DNA of 58,488 bases. Source: Pezizomycotina sp. ARF18. Lineage: Eukaryota; Ascomycota. How positions within the stretch are numbered: position 1 is the first letter of the stretch; every line of letters begins with the position of its first letter. This document shows positions 11,101 to 22,056 of the stretch, piece by piece. The notes beneath the pieces were generated by a model. The model was not told the origin of the DNA, ran no database searches, and saw nothing but the letters and a program-made list of their open reading frames with translations. The DNA lies in the NCBI GenBank assembly GCA_002224055.1, contig AZLU01000247.1:1-58488 (forward strand). Direction: 5' to 3'. Position numbers and translations under genes: made by a program.

Positions 11101-13026
11101 TGCATGGTCGAACGTCATGGAGTCATGAGGAGAATTCAGGTGAGACTATGTTGTAGTAGGTTTACCGAAAGGCAAGTGGGATGGAACCTGAGGAAGCAAG
11201 GGTGCTAGATGATCTGAAGACTGTTAGCCGCAAGGGGAGTACCTGGGAGGGAGGACGTGCATACTAAGCTGAAGACGCTGAGGATATAAGACGGAGGCCT
11301 GAGTGAAAATGAAATGGTGGACTGAGGAACCAGTACTTATAGAAAGGACGGGAAATATCCTACTAGTACATCGGACCCGCTCGCAAGATGAGTTGATCTG
11401 TGGAGGCAGCTTAAAGCACTGGCACATATGAAAAAAGTATACGTGGGGATTGTTTCAACGCCGTAGGATTTAGATCCACGTACGAGGCTTTTAACCTGAC
11501 TATGATAACCTGTAATAATAGAGTTATTCTTCTGTGAGTGGTTTGGAGCCGGGCATGCGCGCTCTTAATTCCTCAGTGACGAGCTTGCCTTCGGCCGTCA
11601 CGGTTGATATTCAAGGCATGATGAAGCTTTACCATAACGCTATGGCCGTATGAACCCTGACTTTGGCCTCCTGTGGATCGCATGCTTGCTGAACACTGAA
11701 ATTTGGCGCAGTACAATACACAGCGGGTCAGTGTAAAGGTCGATGGGAACGAGTAAAACAAGGAGGCATGGCACCACGCCCATTAACTTACATGGCCTCT
11801 GCGCTACGTCTAATCTCATAGCCGCCTTACTCCATACGTCACAGCCATTCTAAGTATCAAACAGACACGAATCGTCTTTCACAACCGGGGACAGTTCGTT
11901 GGAGTGAAAGTATTCGATAGAGCTACCACGTTGTTGCGTTATCGCGCTTAGAAAGTGATGCTTCATGCTCGTTCGATCGCGAGACTTCGTTCTTCGTTAG
12001 AAGCACCCTGGGACCAACACTGGCAAATGCGTTCGTGCAGACGAGCCTGATATTAGAACCCTCGCTGAGCCCCGAGTCCATAGTCTTTTCAATACGTCCA
12101 TTGCCTAACATCGGCTCCGAGAATCATATCGTCGACTTGATAGATTTATCCATGGTGACCATTGCAGATTCGGTGATTTTGCAGTCTTAAATGTTGACAC
12201 GAATAGTTTTCTTTGGGACTTGAAGCTCTGGATATGACGCTGACAAATGTCTTTTGATGGACTGACCGCAATTTTAATGATATATAAAAGCGGTTGGCTT
12301 ATCTGTATTAGCACATACAAAAAGCTTTGCAATTAGGAAACGTTCGATAAAAAGTGTAGAATAAAACGAGCTGGGCGGAAAAGCATTTCTGTTTGAGTGT
12401 ATATTCCCTGGTCGTTACAACATGATAAAGAAGAATGATCTCAAGTTAATTACTGTCTCCTTGTAACTATAATCGTCTTCTTGCCTTACACTTGGTTCTT
12501 ATTTTTCTCGAAGTAAGGTGCGCATCGATAGTGTTCCTGAGTCCAAGAGATCTGTGTGATAGAATTTCCATTTTTGGTGATGAAATCTTAAAATTTTGAG
12601 GGGCTCGGCGATTGAAAGATATATACCCAGAGCCGTCGGCCCGCGGAAAAAGTGACGCAAATAAACGAAGGCTAGTTAATCTGGGATAGAGCTTGGTGCC
12701 AAGCAGACTCCAGTTAAAGGTTACAGGAGTCGTCGGGGCGAAAACACACAAGAATTCCATGTTCACATCGCAGTTCGAGGATCAAAATTCGCGAAATACA
12801 TTATTCCGCCTGATGAGGACACTAGTCCAGAAGATTGAATACTGGCTTCTATAAAGTTACACTGTAATATAGACCGAAAATATGAACGCCACCCTATTAT
12901 GAACTATGAAACGCCAAAAAAAGGAAGTCGGCCAGACATGAAACGGTGAAATAGTAATACATGTGTTAAGAGTAATATCCGAGATGTCTCATTCTCGTAA
13001 ACCCTTTTCTCAGTTAAAAATGAGGC
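8133..13026. other. Gene-poor stretch
   Basis: I find no gene that I can support. The GC-richer island at about 10000-11100 contains long overlapping open frames on both strands (for example 10008-10613 minus and 10581-11003 plus). They lack motifs, signal peptides or plausible splice structure, so I do not call them. The remainder is mixed AT-rich DNA with short T and A runs. Confidence 0.4.
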
Positions 13027-13462
13027 TTAGATCCTTGCGCATTTCTCCGCGGTCACGAAATCCTCGCCCTGTATTGACCATATTAGTGAATTTAATCTAA
13101 AAGGGAAAAAGTAGGTTGGTGGCAATGCCGATTGCAGAAACTTACTGGAATGGTCATTCCACAGCACAAGTGATCGCTGGTATTCCCGTATCGTATGTGT
13201 AGCCTGTTTCCAGTAACGTTGACAGTTAGCAAATGCGTGTCTGAAACGTACAAAATATCCAAACCGAGTTTAGAAGGCTCGGGATAAGAGTATTCTTAAA
13301 AGTACTTACATTCGTAAGCGGTGCCGGCGCCTCTTCGAAACGCCAGCAGTAAAGTTCTGTGGAGCCCGCGGCGCAGCCAGATCGGGATTTGAGGGATGCG
13401 GGAGCTGCCAGAGCGATCCCAGAAAGAACGAAGAGAGTGGAGGCGAAGATAGCGGACTTCAT
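13027..13462 (-). CDS. Small secreted cysteine-containing protein, probably frameshifted
   Basis: The N-terminus is a clear signal peptide (MKSAIFASTLFVLSGIALA, cleavage probably after ALA/AP). The mature part starts PASLKSRSGCAAGSTELYC. Exons are 13462-13310, 13240-13146 and 13068-13027. Intron 1 (69 nt) has GTAAGT, a CTAAAC branch site and CAG; intron 2 (77 nt) has GTAAGT, a CTAAT branch site and CAG. Exon 2 carries VNVTGN and LCCGMTIP, and exon 3 ends GEDFVTAEKCARI and stop. The exon 2-3 junction is in phase, but the exon 1-2 junction is off by one base; as written, exon 2 stops after four codons. Five Cys (C, C, CC, C) resemble a small secreted effector-like or hydrophobin-like protein, but I cannot assign a family. 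Confidence 0.55.
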
Positions 13463-15902
13463 TGTTTTTGTGTTGATAGTGATGAGATGATTGAGTAGAG
13501 TTTTTTGGTAGAGATTGTATAGACACGTCAAGAGTCCTAAAGGTGGTTGTTGATGTAGAGTTGATGATTGAATGGTGGTGATTCTGATTGATGATGAGGA
13601 AAAAAAGGGGAGTATCGACTGCCTTTATATAATAATTATCCTTGGAGCTCTAGGATCATCAGTTCATCGGTGGAACCGCGCGCAAGGCACTTTTGGTTCG
13701 ATTCACTGCTATCCTGGTATCTTGGTCGGGAATCTATAATAAGCCAATACACAAGTCTGGGGTGAGATATCTGACACATTGGGACATCGTTTCGAAACCC
13801 TTCGCGACAATAATGGCCATTTGTCGAGCCAGGGTTATGAGCGCGCGCGGTTAATTGGTTGCGGCGAATTCCAAATCCCTGCCCAGAGTCTCTTGGTTCA
13901 GTTGCCGGTGGCACTTCTCGATACAACGCGGTGGATTGAATTTGCCACATTGCGACGACGGTCTGGAAACGGAGCCAAATAGTTCGAAGTGAATAAATAC
14001 ATGATAACTCTCGGGATAATAATGAGGACGATCAACGTGGTTGTACAGAAATAAACTTACTGAGGTCAGCTTTGACATTATTATTAGTGATTTGAACCAC
14101 AGAGATTGCATATGCGTGATGACTTTCCTCTGGCCCTGTATGTGCTCGGATCAACGGTGATGTGAGATCAAACAAATAAGAATAAATATTTTTTTTGTCT
14201 GCTTCTAGAATACTTTTTTTTTCCCATTATGCTTTCTTATAAGTAATTAAAAATATAATACTGTTACCGCGGGTAACAAGGGAAGAACGATTTCCAGAGA
14301 CGTTCTCATTTTGCTACTTTGGTTATTTAAGCAAAGTCTTTCTAGTACCAATATCTTCGAATCTTATTACGGCTTGTAAAGGCTTCGTATCAGGAAATTC
14401 CATTATTAAAACGTTCATTCATTGGTACAGAAGTCCAGGGCCATTTGCAGCATCGAGAATATTGACAAGTTTCTTCTGATAAGACTATAGTTTATAGTTA
14501 ATATTCTAGCACTAGCTTCAGTTAAAATTTTCAAAGTTAAAATACTCGGCAGAAGTTCGTAGCAAACTATACGTGTTGTAGGTTCTATTAAAAGCCTCAA
14601 TGGTTTATAAACTACCAAGTACTGGTCCTGCAGTAAGTTAGAATAGTATTGGTTTGTTGTTCCGCTTTAATAAGCGTGTAAGCAACAGTGGGCGAATTGT
14701 ATGAATCTATACCTCAAGTCATTGATGCCGGTTGTGGACCGCCTTCCGTGATCACTAAAACTGCCTGGCAAAATTCCTAATCTTTGACCTCCACGTCAGC
14801 ACACAAAGCCTCCGGCGATCTAGTACACTCTTGTATATTAAAAACTGGGCTATAGGTTCGTAGGGGATCCATGTTCATATCTTCGAAGCCGTTTCGGTGG
14901 TCGACTATATTTCAACTTACTCTGTTTGTATTCTTAACAGTGGGTGTAAATCTTCAAGCAGCGCGAGGGCCATCGAAAACCCTCGAACAGGTTCGCTAAG
15001 CTGATATAGCAGTATGCTTTGTACGCTTGGGGTAATTAAGGCGTCCGAGGTGATTTTCAGGAAGTTTACTCGTCAAACTTGATAGTCTGATCATTGAGGT
15101 GTGCCCGACGGTCAGAACGAGTTTAGTTTTACCACTGAATACGAGTGCTAGGCAAGGAACCAACTCTTTGGGTCAGACCTTTCGAGAAATAAGCTTTTAT
15201 TTCGCCAATATGCCCATGCCTAGGGCCACTCGAAGCTCGACCTCCAAGAAGTAAATTTCAAGTTCGTATTTTTGCGGGGAAATCATAGGCAGAGCACCCG
15301 ATATAGTTAATGATGAGAGAATGTGTGGCGCTTGAGGGGAAGCGACATTTTGGGTTTCGCTTGTTCGCTCCGTTATTGCTGTAAAAGGTCATGAGAGTTA
15401 TTTCTCATAAACAAGAAGGAAAGCGTGGAGTTTGGATAGCTACTACCAGCTTTACTGATTTGGTGGGTAGGTGGAATGCCCGTGATTGGCCAGTATTGCT
15501 CTATAAATGTTTAGCTAGATATACATCAGGAGACAAGGTTGTCTGTCGATTGAGACGCCACGACTCTCCCGGTGTTTTCGAAGTTTCAGCGGGGTCGTCA
15601 AAATACACCAAAGAGGAGCGAATCCTTGAAAGAGAAATTTTGCTAGAAAAGAAAAACGCGGGGGCGTAACACGAGAAGGGCAGCGTTGATGTTGTTCTTG
15701 AGTACATCTAATTAACTATTGATTAGCTTGAAGACAATATTACCACTTGAGTTGTGAGATTGCTCCCTGTGTATAAGAACCTATGAAAAGTCCGGGAATG
15801 AAACAGAAACCTCCTTAGGCCTAATCATTCCCAATAACTTATATTTTCATTAATCCCTTTCAAACATTCTACCCTTGAATAGCTTTTACTACGAAATATC
15901 AT
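13463..15902. other. Gene-poor stretch
   Basis: I see no supportable gene. A 92-codon open frame at 15391-15669 has a protein-like composition but no recognisable motif or context. T runs occur at about 14189-14222. The stretch separates the divergent secreted-protein gene (minus) and the decayed membrane-protein gene (plus). Confidence 0.35.
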
Positions 15903-17059
15903 CATCATAGGCTATATTGGTCTCCCGGCGAACTTTGTGTGGCCGCCTTTGAGTCAATCCGATATCATGATCGGCTCGATTGCATTCGATTGGACGCTGG
16001 TTTTGGGTTCTAACATGTGAGCTTCAAGTTCTATACCGACACTATACATTTAAAGTAATAGTTACTGCTAGAAAGAAGGCGCTGACAGAATGATTTTCAG
16101 CCGTAGTGCTTGGAAACAGTTCGCAAGTATGCGAAGGCCGTTGAAAACGCCGTTCTTCTGGTTCGTCATACTGGAGTTCCTCGGCTCCGGCATCATGGCC
16201 ATTTTGTTTTGCCTTCTAATCGGAGGCAACATCGGCCCAGCTTCGCGCTTTTCTTCATCCTTCTCACCACTTGGGTGTTTCAACTTCAAAGCCTTTTACA
16301 AATTATCATTAATCGTATAGCAATTGTGTCGTCGAATCCTCGATGTATAAGGATTATAAAGTGGGTCACTTTGCTGCTGTTGGGTGATAAACCTATCTGT
16401 CTATATTATCTGGATTCCGGCGCACATGGAGATCTCAGAACGGTACGTATCCCAATGGACCTTTAATAGCGCCGTCGAAACCCTCAAGGCACTAACGAGC
16501 AACATATTAGCTGGATGCAACTGAATAATATTGGGATCGATGCGAGAAGGTTATATATCATCTGATTGACCTTTCCTTAAACATATTGTTTATTCGCACT
16601 GTCAAACAGAGGCTGGTTCGATACGGGCTGAAAAATACGATCGCCTGGTGTCCTTTAACATAAAGATCATATTTATCTCGCTCATGATGGACGTTTTGCT
16701 CATCGCGGCAATGTCATTCACTTCCGGCATCGTTTACGCAACATTTCACCCCGTTACTTATCTCGTCAAGTTGAATATTGAGCTCTCATTGGCAAGGTTA
16801 ATCACCATGATCGCCAGAGAACAAGACGATGGACATCGTAGTAGACAACAACGAACGGGACCCCATTGGAAGCAATGCCCTGTCAAGCCGCTACGGACAC
16901 CAACGTCGAACTTCCAGAGGCGAGGATATTCGGGACCGCCCGCAGGATAGCCAAGCGTTTGAACTTAAACAGGACCATAGCAGAATGGCAGGACGGGGTG
17001 CTTCCGTGGTGGTACACAAAACTCAGGAGATAGAAGAACGCATGGAGCAAACTCAATAG
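15903..17059 (+). pseudogene. Decayed fungal integral membrane protein
   Basis: A set of same-strand segments matches the order of a common uncharacterised fungal multi-span membrane protein. It begins with an exon piece at about 15903-16020 (IGLPANFVWPPLSQSDIMIG). Next is a span at about 16090-16245 (WFVILEFLGSGIMAILFCLL), then in another frame a span and Ile-rich segment at about 16235-16375 (LFFILLTTWVFQLQSLLQ). A third frame at about 16385-16490 reads SVYIIWIPAHMEISERYVSQ. The final part at 16612-16830 reads KYDRLVSFNIKIIFISLMM and TFHPVTYLVKLNIELSLARL. A hydrophilic tail in yet another frame (16829-17059) ends TQEIEERMEQTQ. At least four frame changes are needed, and the region at about 16500-16610 is degenerate with stops. 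The retrotransposon begins 138 bp after the last stop. The family assignment rests on remembered consensus motifs. Confidence 0.5.
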
Positions 17060-17191
17060 AGGATAGGGAAGGTAGAATGGCTGAGCGAGCGAGAGCATTA
17101 CAAGGCTTGAACCAGCCGTGATGGGAAGGGCCTATAGCGCTAACGTCACTAGCAGAAGAACGGAAATGACTCCGACTCCGACTCTGAATTT

Positions 17192-17196
17192 GTATA
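17192..17196. repeat. Target-site duplication, left copy (GTATA)
   Basis: GTATA directly precedes the left LTR and is repeated directly after the right LTR. Ty1/copia integrases typically make 5-bp duplications, so this fixes both element ends and shows the insertion is complete. Confidence 0.85.
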
Positions 17197-17509
17197 TGCT
17201 AGCTATTGGGCATGCCAAAGAGGCATGACAAATCTATAGGCATCGAGATGATGCCTGTATAGCTAAGGAACAAGGAACTTCAGCTAGAGATATTAAGATC
17301 TCAGCTATAGATATTAAGGAGATTAGACGACAAGGCTCTACGAGCCGTCGAGGCAGACTACATATATTATATTAAGATTATAGTATTATTAGTTTATTAT
17401 ATATAGTATCGTATATTCTCTTAGTTAGTCTAGTTAGTTCTATAGTTAAATCTATAAGTTCGATCCTATCCTATATTATTAGATATTATATTATATATCT
17501 ACGCTAGTA
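17197..17509 (+). repeat. Left LTR of copia element
   Basis: It starts TGCTAGCTATTGGG and ends GCTAGTA (original CA turned to TA, as RIP would do). The first 80 bases retain GC-rich, CpA-containing sequence (GGCATGCCAAAGAGGCATG), while the rest matches the TA-rich form of the right LTR. The sequence just inside (about 17510-17530, GGTTATAAGCCCGGTTAACA) is where a primer-binding site should lie, but RIP prevents tRNA assignment. Confidence 0.9.
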
Positions 17510-20500
17510 GGTTATAAGCCCGGTTAACAATATATCTTAATAAACTATAGACTTACTTCTTAATCTCCCCTAAATAATATATCTTATAATATCTCTTTAC
17601 TAAAGTTTAACGAGGTAAAGCTAAAGGCTAATCTTATAAACTACCTCGATTAGAGTATATATATAACTACGTTTCTTAAATATAATAAAGTCTAGAATAT
17701 TACTAGTAAACCGCTTAAGGCTATAGTACCTAACGTAAAGCTAAGTATTAAAGATTAAGATAATAACTTAAGGCGTATACTATTATCGAAGCTTATTACG
17801 AGATAGAGACTCGATATACTTATCTACGATCTACTAATAGTAGCGCGAATAAGGTATAAGATATTTTAAGTTTAGCGTATATCGCTATTATACTATTAAT
17901 AAGCCTTATATTAGGAAATAACTAGATAGATTTAACTTAAGAATAAAGTTAATATTTAAGGATTTATATAGAAGTATCAAAAATCTTATTAGAACGTATA
18001 ATAAGATATTAGGCTTAATCTTAATAGAAAAGACTAAGGCGGAGACGGTAGAAAAGACGGAGCTAGGTATAGGCTTAAAAAATAATATAGCTATAGTAGA
18101 GGCTATTAATTTTATCTATAGTAATCTTAATAACGACTAAAAGAATTTATTATAAACTTTTAGTAGATAATAGATTTAATAATAAAGGAATTAATTCTCG
18201 ATATACTTAAAAGGCGCTACTCGTCGAAGAGGTAAAGCGTAGAATACGATATACCGAAGATATTAGTTTAAGGATAAAAGGCGCTATTTAAAGAAATAGC
18301 CGAGGTAAAACTTAAGAAAACGATAAAAAGTTTAAAGTTTAAGGGTAAATACTATTACTATAATAGGTTAGATATAAAAGAGCCGACTATAAAAAGCGTA
18401 TAAAGAATAAGAAAAATAGTAGTAATAACGGAATATTAGGCTTATAGTATAAACCTTAATACGAAATATTAGCTCTTAAAGAATAATCTAGTAATTTTTA
18501 ACTTAGGTATATCTTTTTATATAATAATAGTAAGAAAAGTATTTCTACCTATAAACCCCTCTTAAAGCTATAAAATATTATAATCGGTAATAGAGAAGTA
18601 CTATAGGCTATTAATACTAGCTTAGTATTTTATAAGGCTTAATAGGGAGTATAGCGGTAGTTTTATTAAACTTAAAAATACGCTATACGCTTTAAAAATA
18701 AAATATAGCCTATTCTCGATCTCTCGTATAGATAAGATAGGATATATAATAATAATCTAATAAGGTAGATATATAATAACTAGATCGGGGCTAAAGATTA
18801 AAGCTACTATAAAATAAGACTATAGAAGATCTTAGATAAGATTATAATATCTATAAGAAGAGTTTAGCTTTCGCATATATAAGAAGTATATAAATAGCTT
18901 AGATATATTAATAAAATTATATTAAGTAAATAATTAAGTATAAAAGTATTATTAGTATTATTAAAGACGGTAAAAATCCTTAAGATTATATTAACTATAA
19001 GGCCTACGAACTTACTAAATTAAAATAATACTAATCGCGAAAAATCTTAATTAGATAAATATAAGTTAATAAAGATAATCTTTTTAGATTTTTATTAATA
19101 GGCGTATATAAAGAGCCTTAGAGATATATAGGGTTTATTATCTTTTTTAAAGGGAATAGTTAGAAGTTCTAGATCTACTTTATAAAAGATAAAAAGGTAA
19201 AGATAATATTCTTATATTTTAATAATATTCTTAAGATAGTTAAATGTTAGTTAAATCTTAAGCTTATTAAGCTATAATATAATAAAGATAAAAATATACC
19301 TTAATTAATAAACGCTATAATGAAGTAGAGATATAGTCCGTATTTTAGCTATATACGTATTTAATAGAATAGCGTATTTAAAAAGCTTAATTAGATTCTT
19401 ATTAATAGATTAAAGGTAATATTAGCCGCGTTAGAATTATCGCCGTAGCTATAGATAGAGGCGGTAAATTATTATAATCTAATTTATAACTATACGCTAT
19501 TAAGGCCGCTTAAGGTACTAAAGATAGTAAATAGATAATATTAATAGAGAAGATAGGAAGGTAGAACTCTTAATATTTTAAACTTTAAAATATTTAGTAA
19601 ACTATATTACGTATATATCGATAGTAAACTTTAGAAAAAGCTAAATAATATTATTAAGAAAATATTTTTATAGATCTAGAGGCTTATAATATTTACTAGT
19701 CTAAAATCTTACTATTTATAAAGTATTAATCTATAGAGATATTAGATTTTTAATTAAATTAATCTTTAAAGTATATAATTTTATAGAAGATAATAAAAAT
19801 TCTCTTAAATATATTAAAATGGTAATAGCGCTAGATTATAATTAAAGTTAACTTTTAATAGTTGTTAAATATTTATAAGACGATTATACTAAAGTAGCCT
19901 AATTAGTTAGATTATAAAGATAAAAGTAAAGAATCTCGATAACGCTAGTCTATAACTAAGATTTAGGATACTTACTCTTATAGAGAAGCTACGTAGATAT
20001 TATAAGATAATTTACGACGATTAATTAAAGATAATAGGCGTATTTTAAAATCGTCGAAGATAAGATCTAGTAGTTAAACTATAAAGATACTTATAGACTA
20101 GAATACGTTAGTAAAGATCTAATAGTTATACGCCTTAGAGAGAAGACCTATAAAGATTAATAGTATATTTAATAAATTAGAGCTATTTACCTATAAAAAA
20201 GCTATAAGCTCTATAAACTATAAAGAATAGCATATATCGTAGATTAAGAACTATCTTTAATTAAAGAATAAGACGTATAAAATCTATAGATTTTAAAATC
20301 TTTTCTTAAAAGATAATATATTGATAATAAATAGGTATTTAAGTATAAGCGCGATATTATTAGTTAGATTATAATACTTAAGTTAAGACTAGTACTTAAG
20401 ACTTATATAGAAGTAAAAATTAATTATAATAAGAATAATATATCTAATAGCTAAGATATAATAGTAAGGCTATTCTATATTAATAGCCTAGCTCGATCTT

Positions 20501-20744
20501 AAATATAAATAGATATATAAAAATGCCTTCCTTATACTAAAACTAAAGTAAAGAATTATCGTTAGGCCTTAAAAAAGAAATTAAAATTAATAGATTAGTA
20601 GTTAATAAAGATTTTATACGGTCTTAAATAATACCTTAAGAATAATATAGAGAACTTACCTTAGTTTTTAAATTATTAAAGTTTAAAGTTTATCGGCTCG
20701 ATAATAGCTTATTTATTAGTAAGAATCGTTGGCTAATAATAATT

Positions 20745-20771
20745 ATCTATATTAATAATCTATTAATAGCT
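20745..20771 (+). other. Copia reverse-transcriptase active-site remnant
   Basis: These 27 bases translate to IYINNLLIA. In active Ty1/copia elements the equivalent is YVDDLLIAG. The two catalytic Asp codons read as Asn codons (GAT or GAC to AAT), the change expected from RIP acting on the opposite strand. The next residues, with one in-frame stop, still align with copia polymerase. Confidence 0.8.
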
Positions 20772-21732
20772 AGATCTAATAAATATAAAGTTAAAATACT
20801 TAAGTAAAATCTTAATTTATACTTTAAAATTAAAAATATAAAGCCGATAGCCTATTTCTTAGATATATAGATAGAACGGACTAGATTTAGAGATCGATAT
20901 CGCCTTATACTATATTATCTATATATATAATCGTTTTTAAGAGATTTAGGCTTAAAATACTCCCGGATTAGTACTCTTATAGAAAAGAGAGGTATTCTTT
21001 AAACGGAGGATTAAGATATTATACCGGTAGTATAAATATTAATAAATAATAGAAAGTTTAATCTATACTCTATTTACTAGGCTAACCGATACTTCGCTAT
21101 CTCGACGTTAGAGTAATATATTAACGAAGTAAACTAAACTTATAAGAAAGTAATAAAAGAGTATTACGACATTAGAAAGATCCTTTAATTATACGCTTAT
21201 ATACTATACTCGTAAGATAGAAAATAAGATATTAGATCTATATATCTACGTAAACGCTAATTAGACTAGATATAAGCTTATTTAAATCTACTACCGGCTA
21301 TATAGTAACGTTTAATAAAATAACTATTTTATATTTTAAAAAGTAACGTACTATAGCTATAAGTAGTACTAAGATAGAAATATATAGCTATAGGGGAGGC
21401 TTTACGGGAAACTCTCTAGGTACTTTAAATATTAAAGGATATATAGCGAGCTTTTAGGTTTAAGGCTTCTAATAATATCGAGATATATATAGATAATTAA
21501 AGTACTATTAGTATTATAAAGGATCCTAAATACTATAGTAGAACTAAGTATATCGATATATAATATTACTTATAAGGAAACTAGTTTAAGAAGAAACTAT
21601 CGAGCCTCGATATATAAGATTAGAAGATAATATCGTAGATATACTTATTAAACCGCTTATAAAGATATCTTACATAGCGCTATAAAGGCTATAGGTATAA
21701 AAAATAGGATAAAGATTATTAGTATTATTAAT

Positions 21733-21741
21733 AAAAGGAGG
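21733..21741 (+). other. Polypurine tract
   Basis: AAAAGGAGG plus the adjoining base lies immediately before the right LTR, the place of plus-strand priming in LTR retrotransposons. It also confirms the element's orientation. Confidence 0.7.
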
Positions 21742-22051
21742 TACTAGCTATAGGTTACTAAAGAGGTATAATAAATCTATAGGTATCGAGATAATACTTA
21801 TATAGCTAAGGAATAAGAAACTTTAGCTAGAGATATTAAGATCTTAGCTATAGATATTAAGGAGATTATACGATAAGGCTCTACGAGCCGTCGAGGTAGA
21901 CTATATATATTATATTAGGATTATAGTATTATTAGTTTATTATATATAGTATCGTATATTCCCTTAGTTAGTCTAGTTAGTTCTATATTAAATCTACAAG
22001 TTCGATCCTATCCTACATTATTAGATATTATACCATACATCTGCGCCAGCA
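21742..22051 (+). repeat. Right LTR of copia element
   Basis: It starts TACTAGCTATAGG (RIP-altered TGCTAGCTATTGG) and ends CTGCGCCAGCA, keeping the original CA terminus. The outer 50 or so bases keep C and G, while the inner part is strongly TA-converted: the mirror image of the left LTR. Confidence 0.9.
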
Positions 22052-22056
22052 GTATA
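22052..22056. repeat. Target-site duplication, right copy (GTATA)
   Basis: Identical to the five bases before the left LTR. Confidence 0.85.

Larger units (their letters stand above)
17197..22051 (+). mobile_element. Complete RIP-degraded Ty1/copia LTR retrotransposon
   Basis: The 4855-bp element is flanked by GTATA duplications and has LTRs of 313 and 310 bp. The internal region is very AT-rich and almost lacks CpA and TpG, so it has practically no ATG and no open frame. Stops are dense in all frames. Despite this, the reverse-transcriptase active-site strand is recognisable at 20745-20771 (IYINNLLIA, the RIP-altered form of YVDDLLIAG). It is followed by IKPIAYFLDI (copia consensus L/GPVAYFLGM). 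An RNase H remnant lies at about 21251-21300 (ADWxx..TRRSTSGY-like). RT and RNase H lie at the 3' end, as in copia. The order PBS-region, pol, polypurine tract puts the coding strand on plus. It is dead by inspection. Confidence 0.92.

Noticed and set aside
15391-15669. 92-codon open frame, plus strand
   Set aside because: Protein-like composition but no motif, no introns, no promoter features. Too short to call alone.
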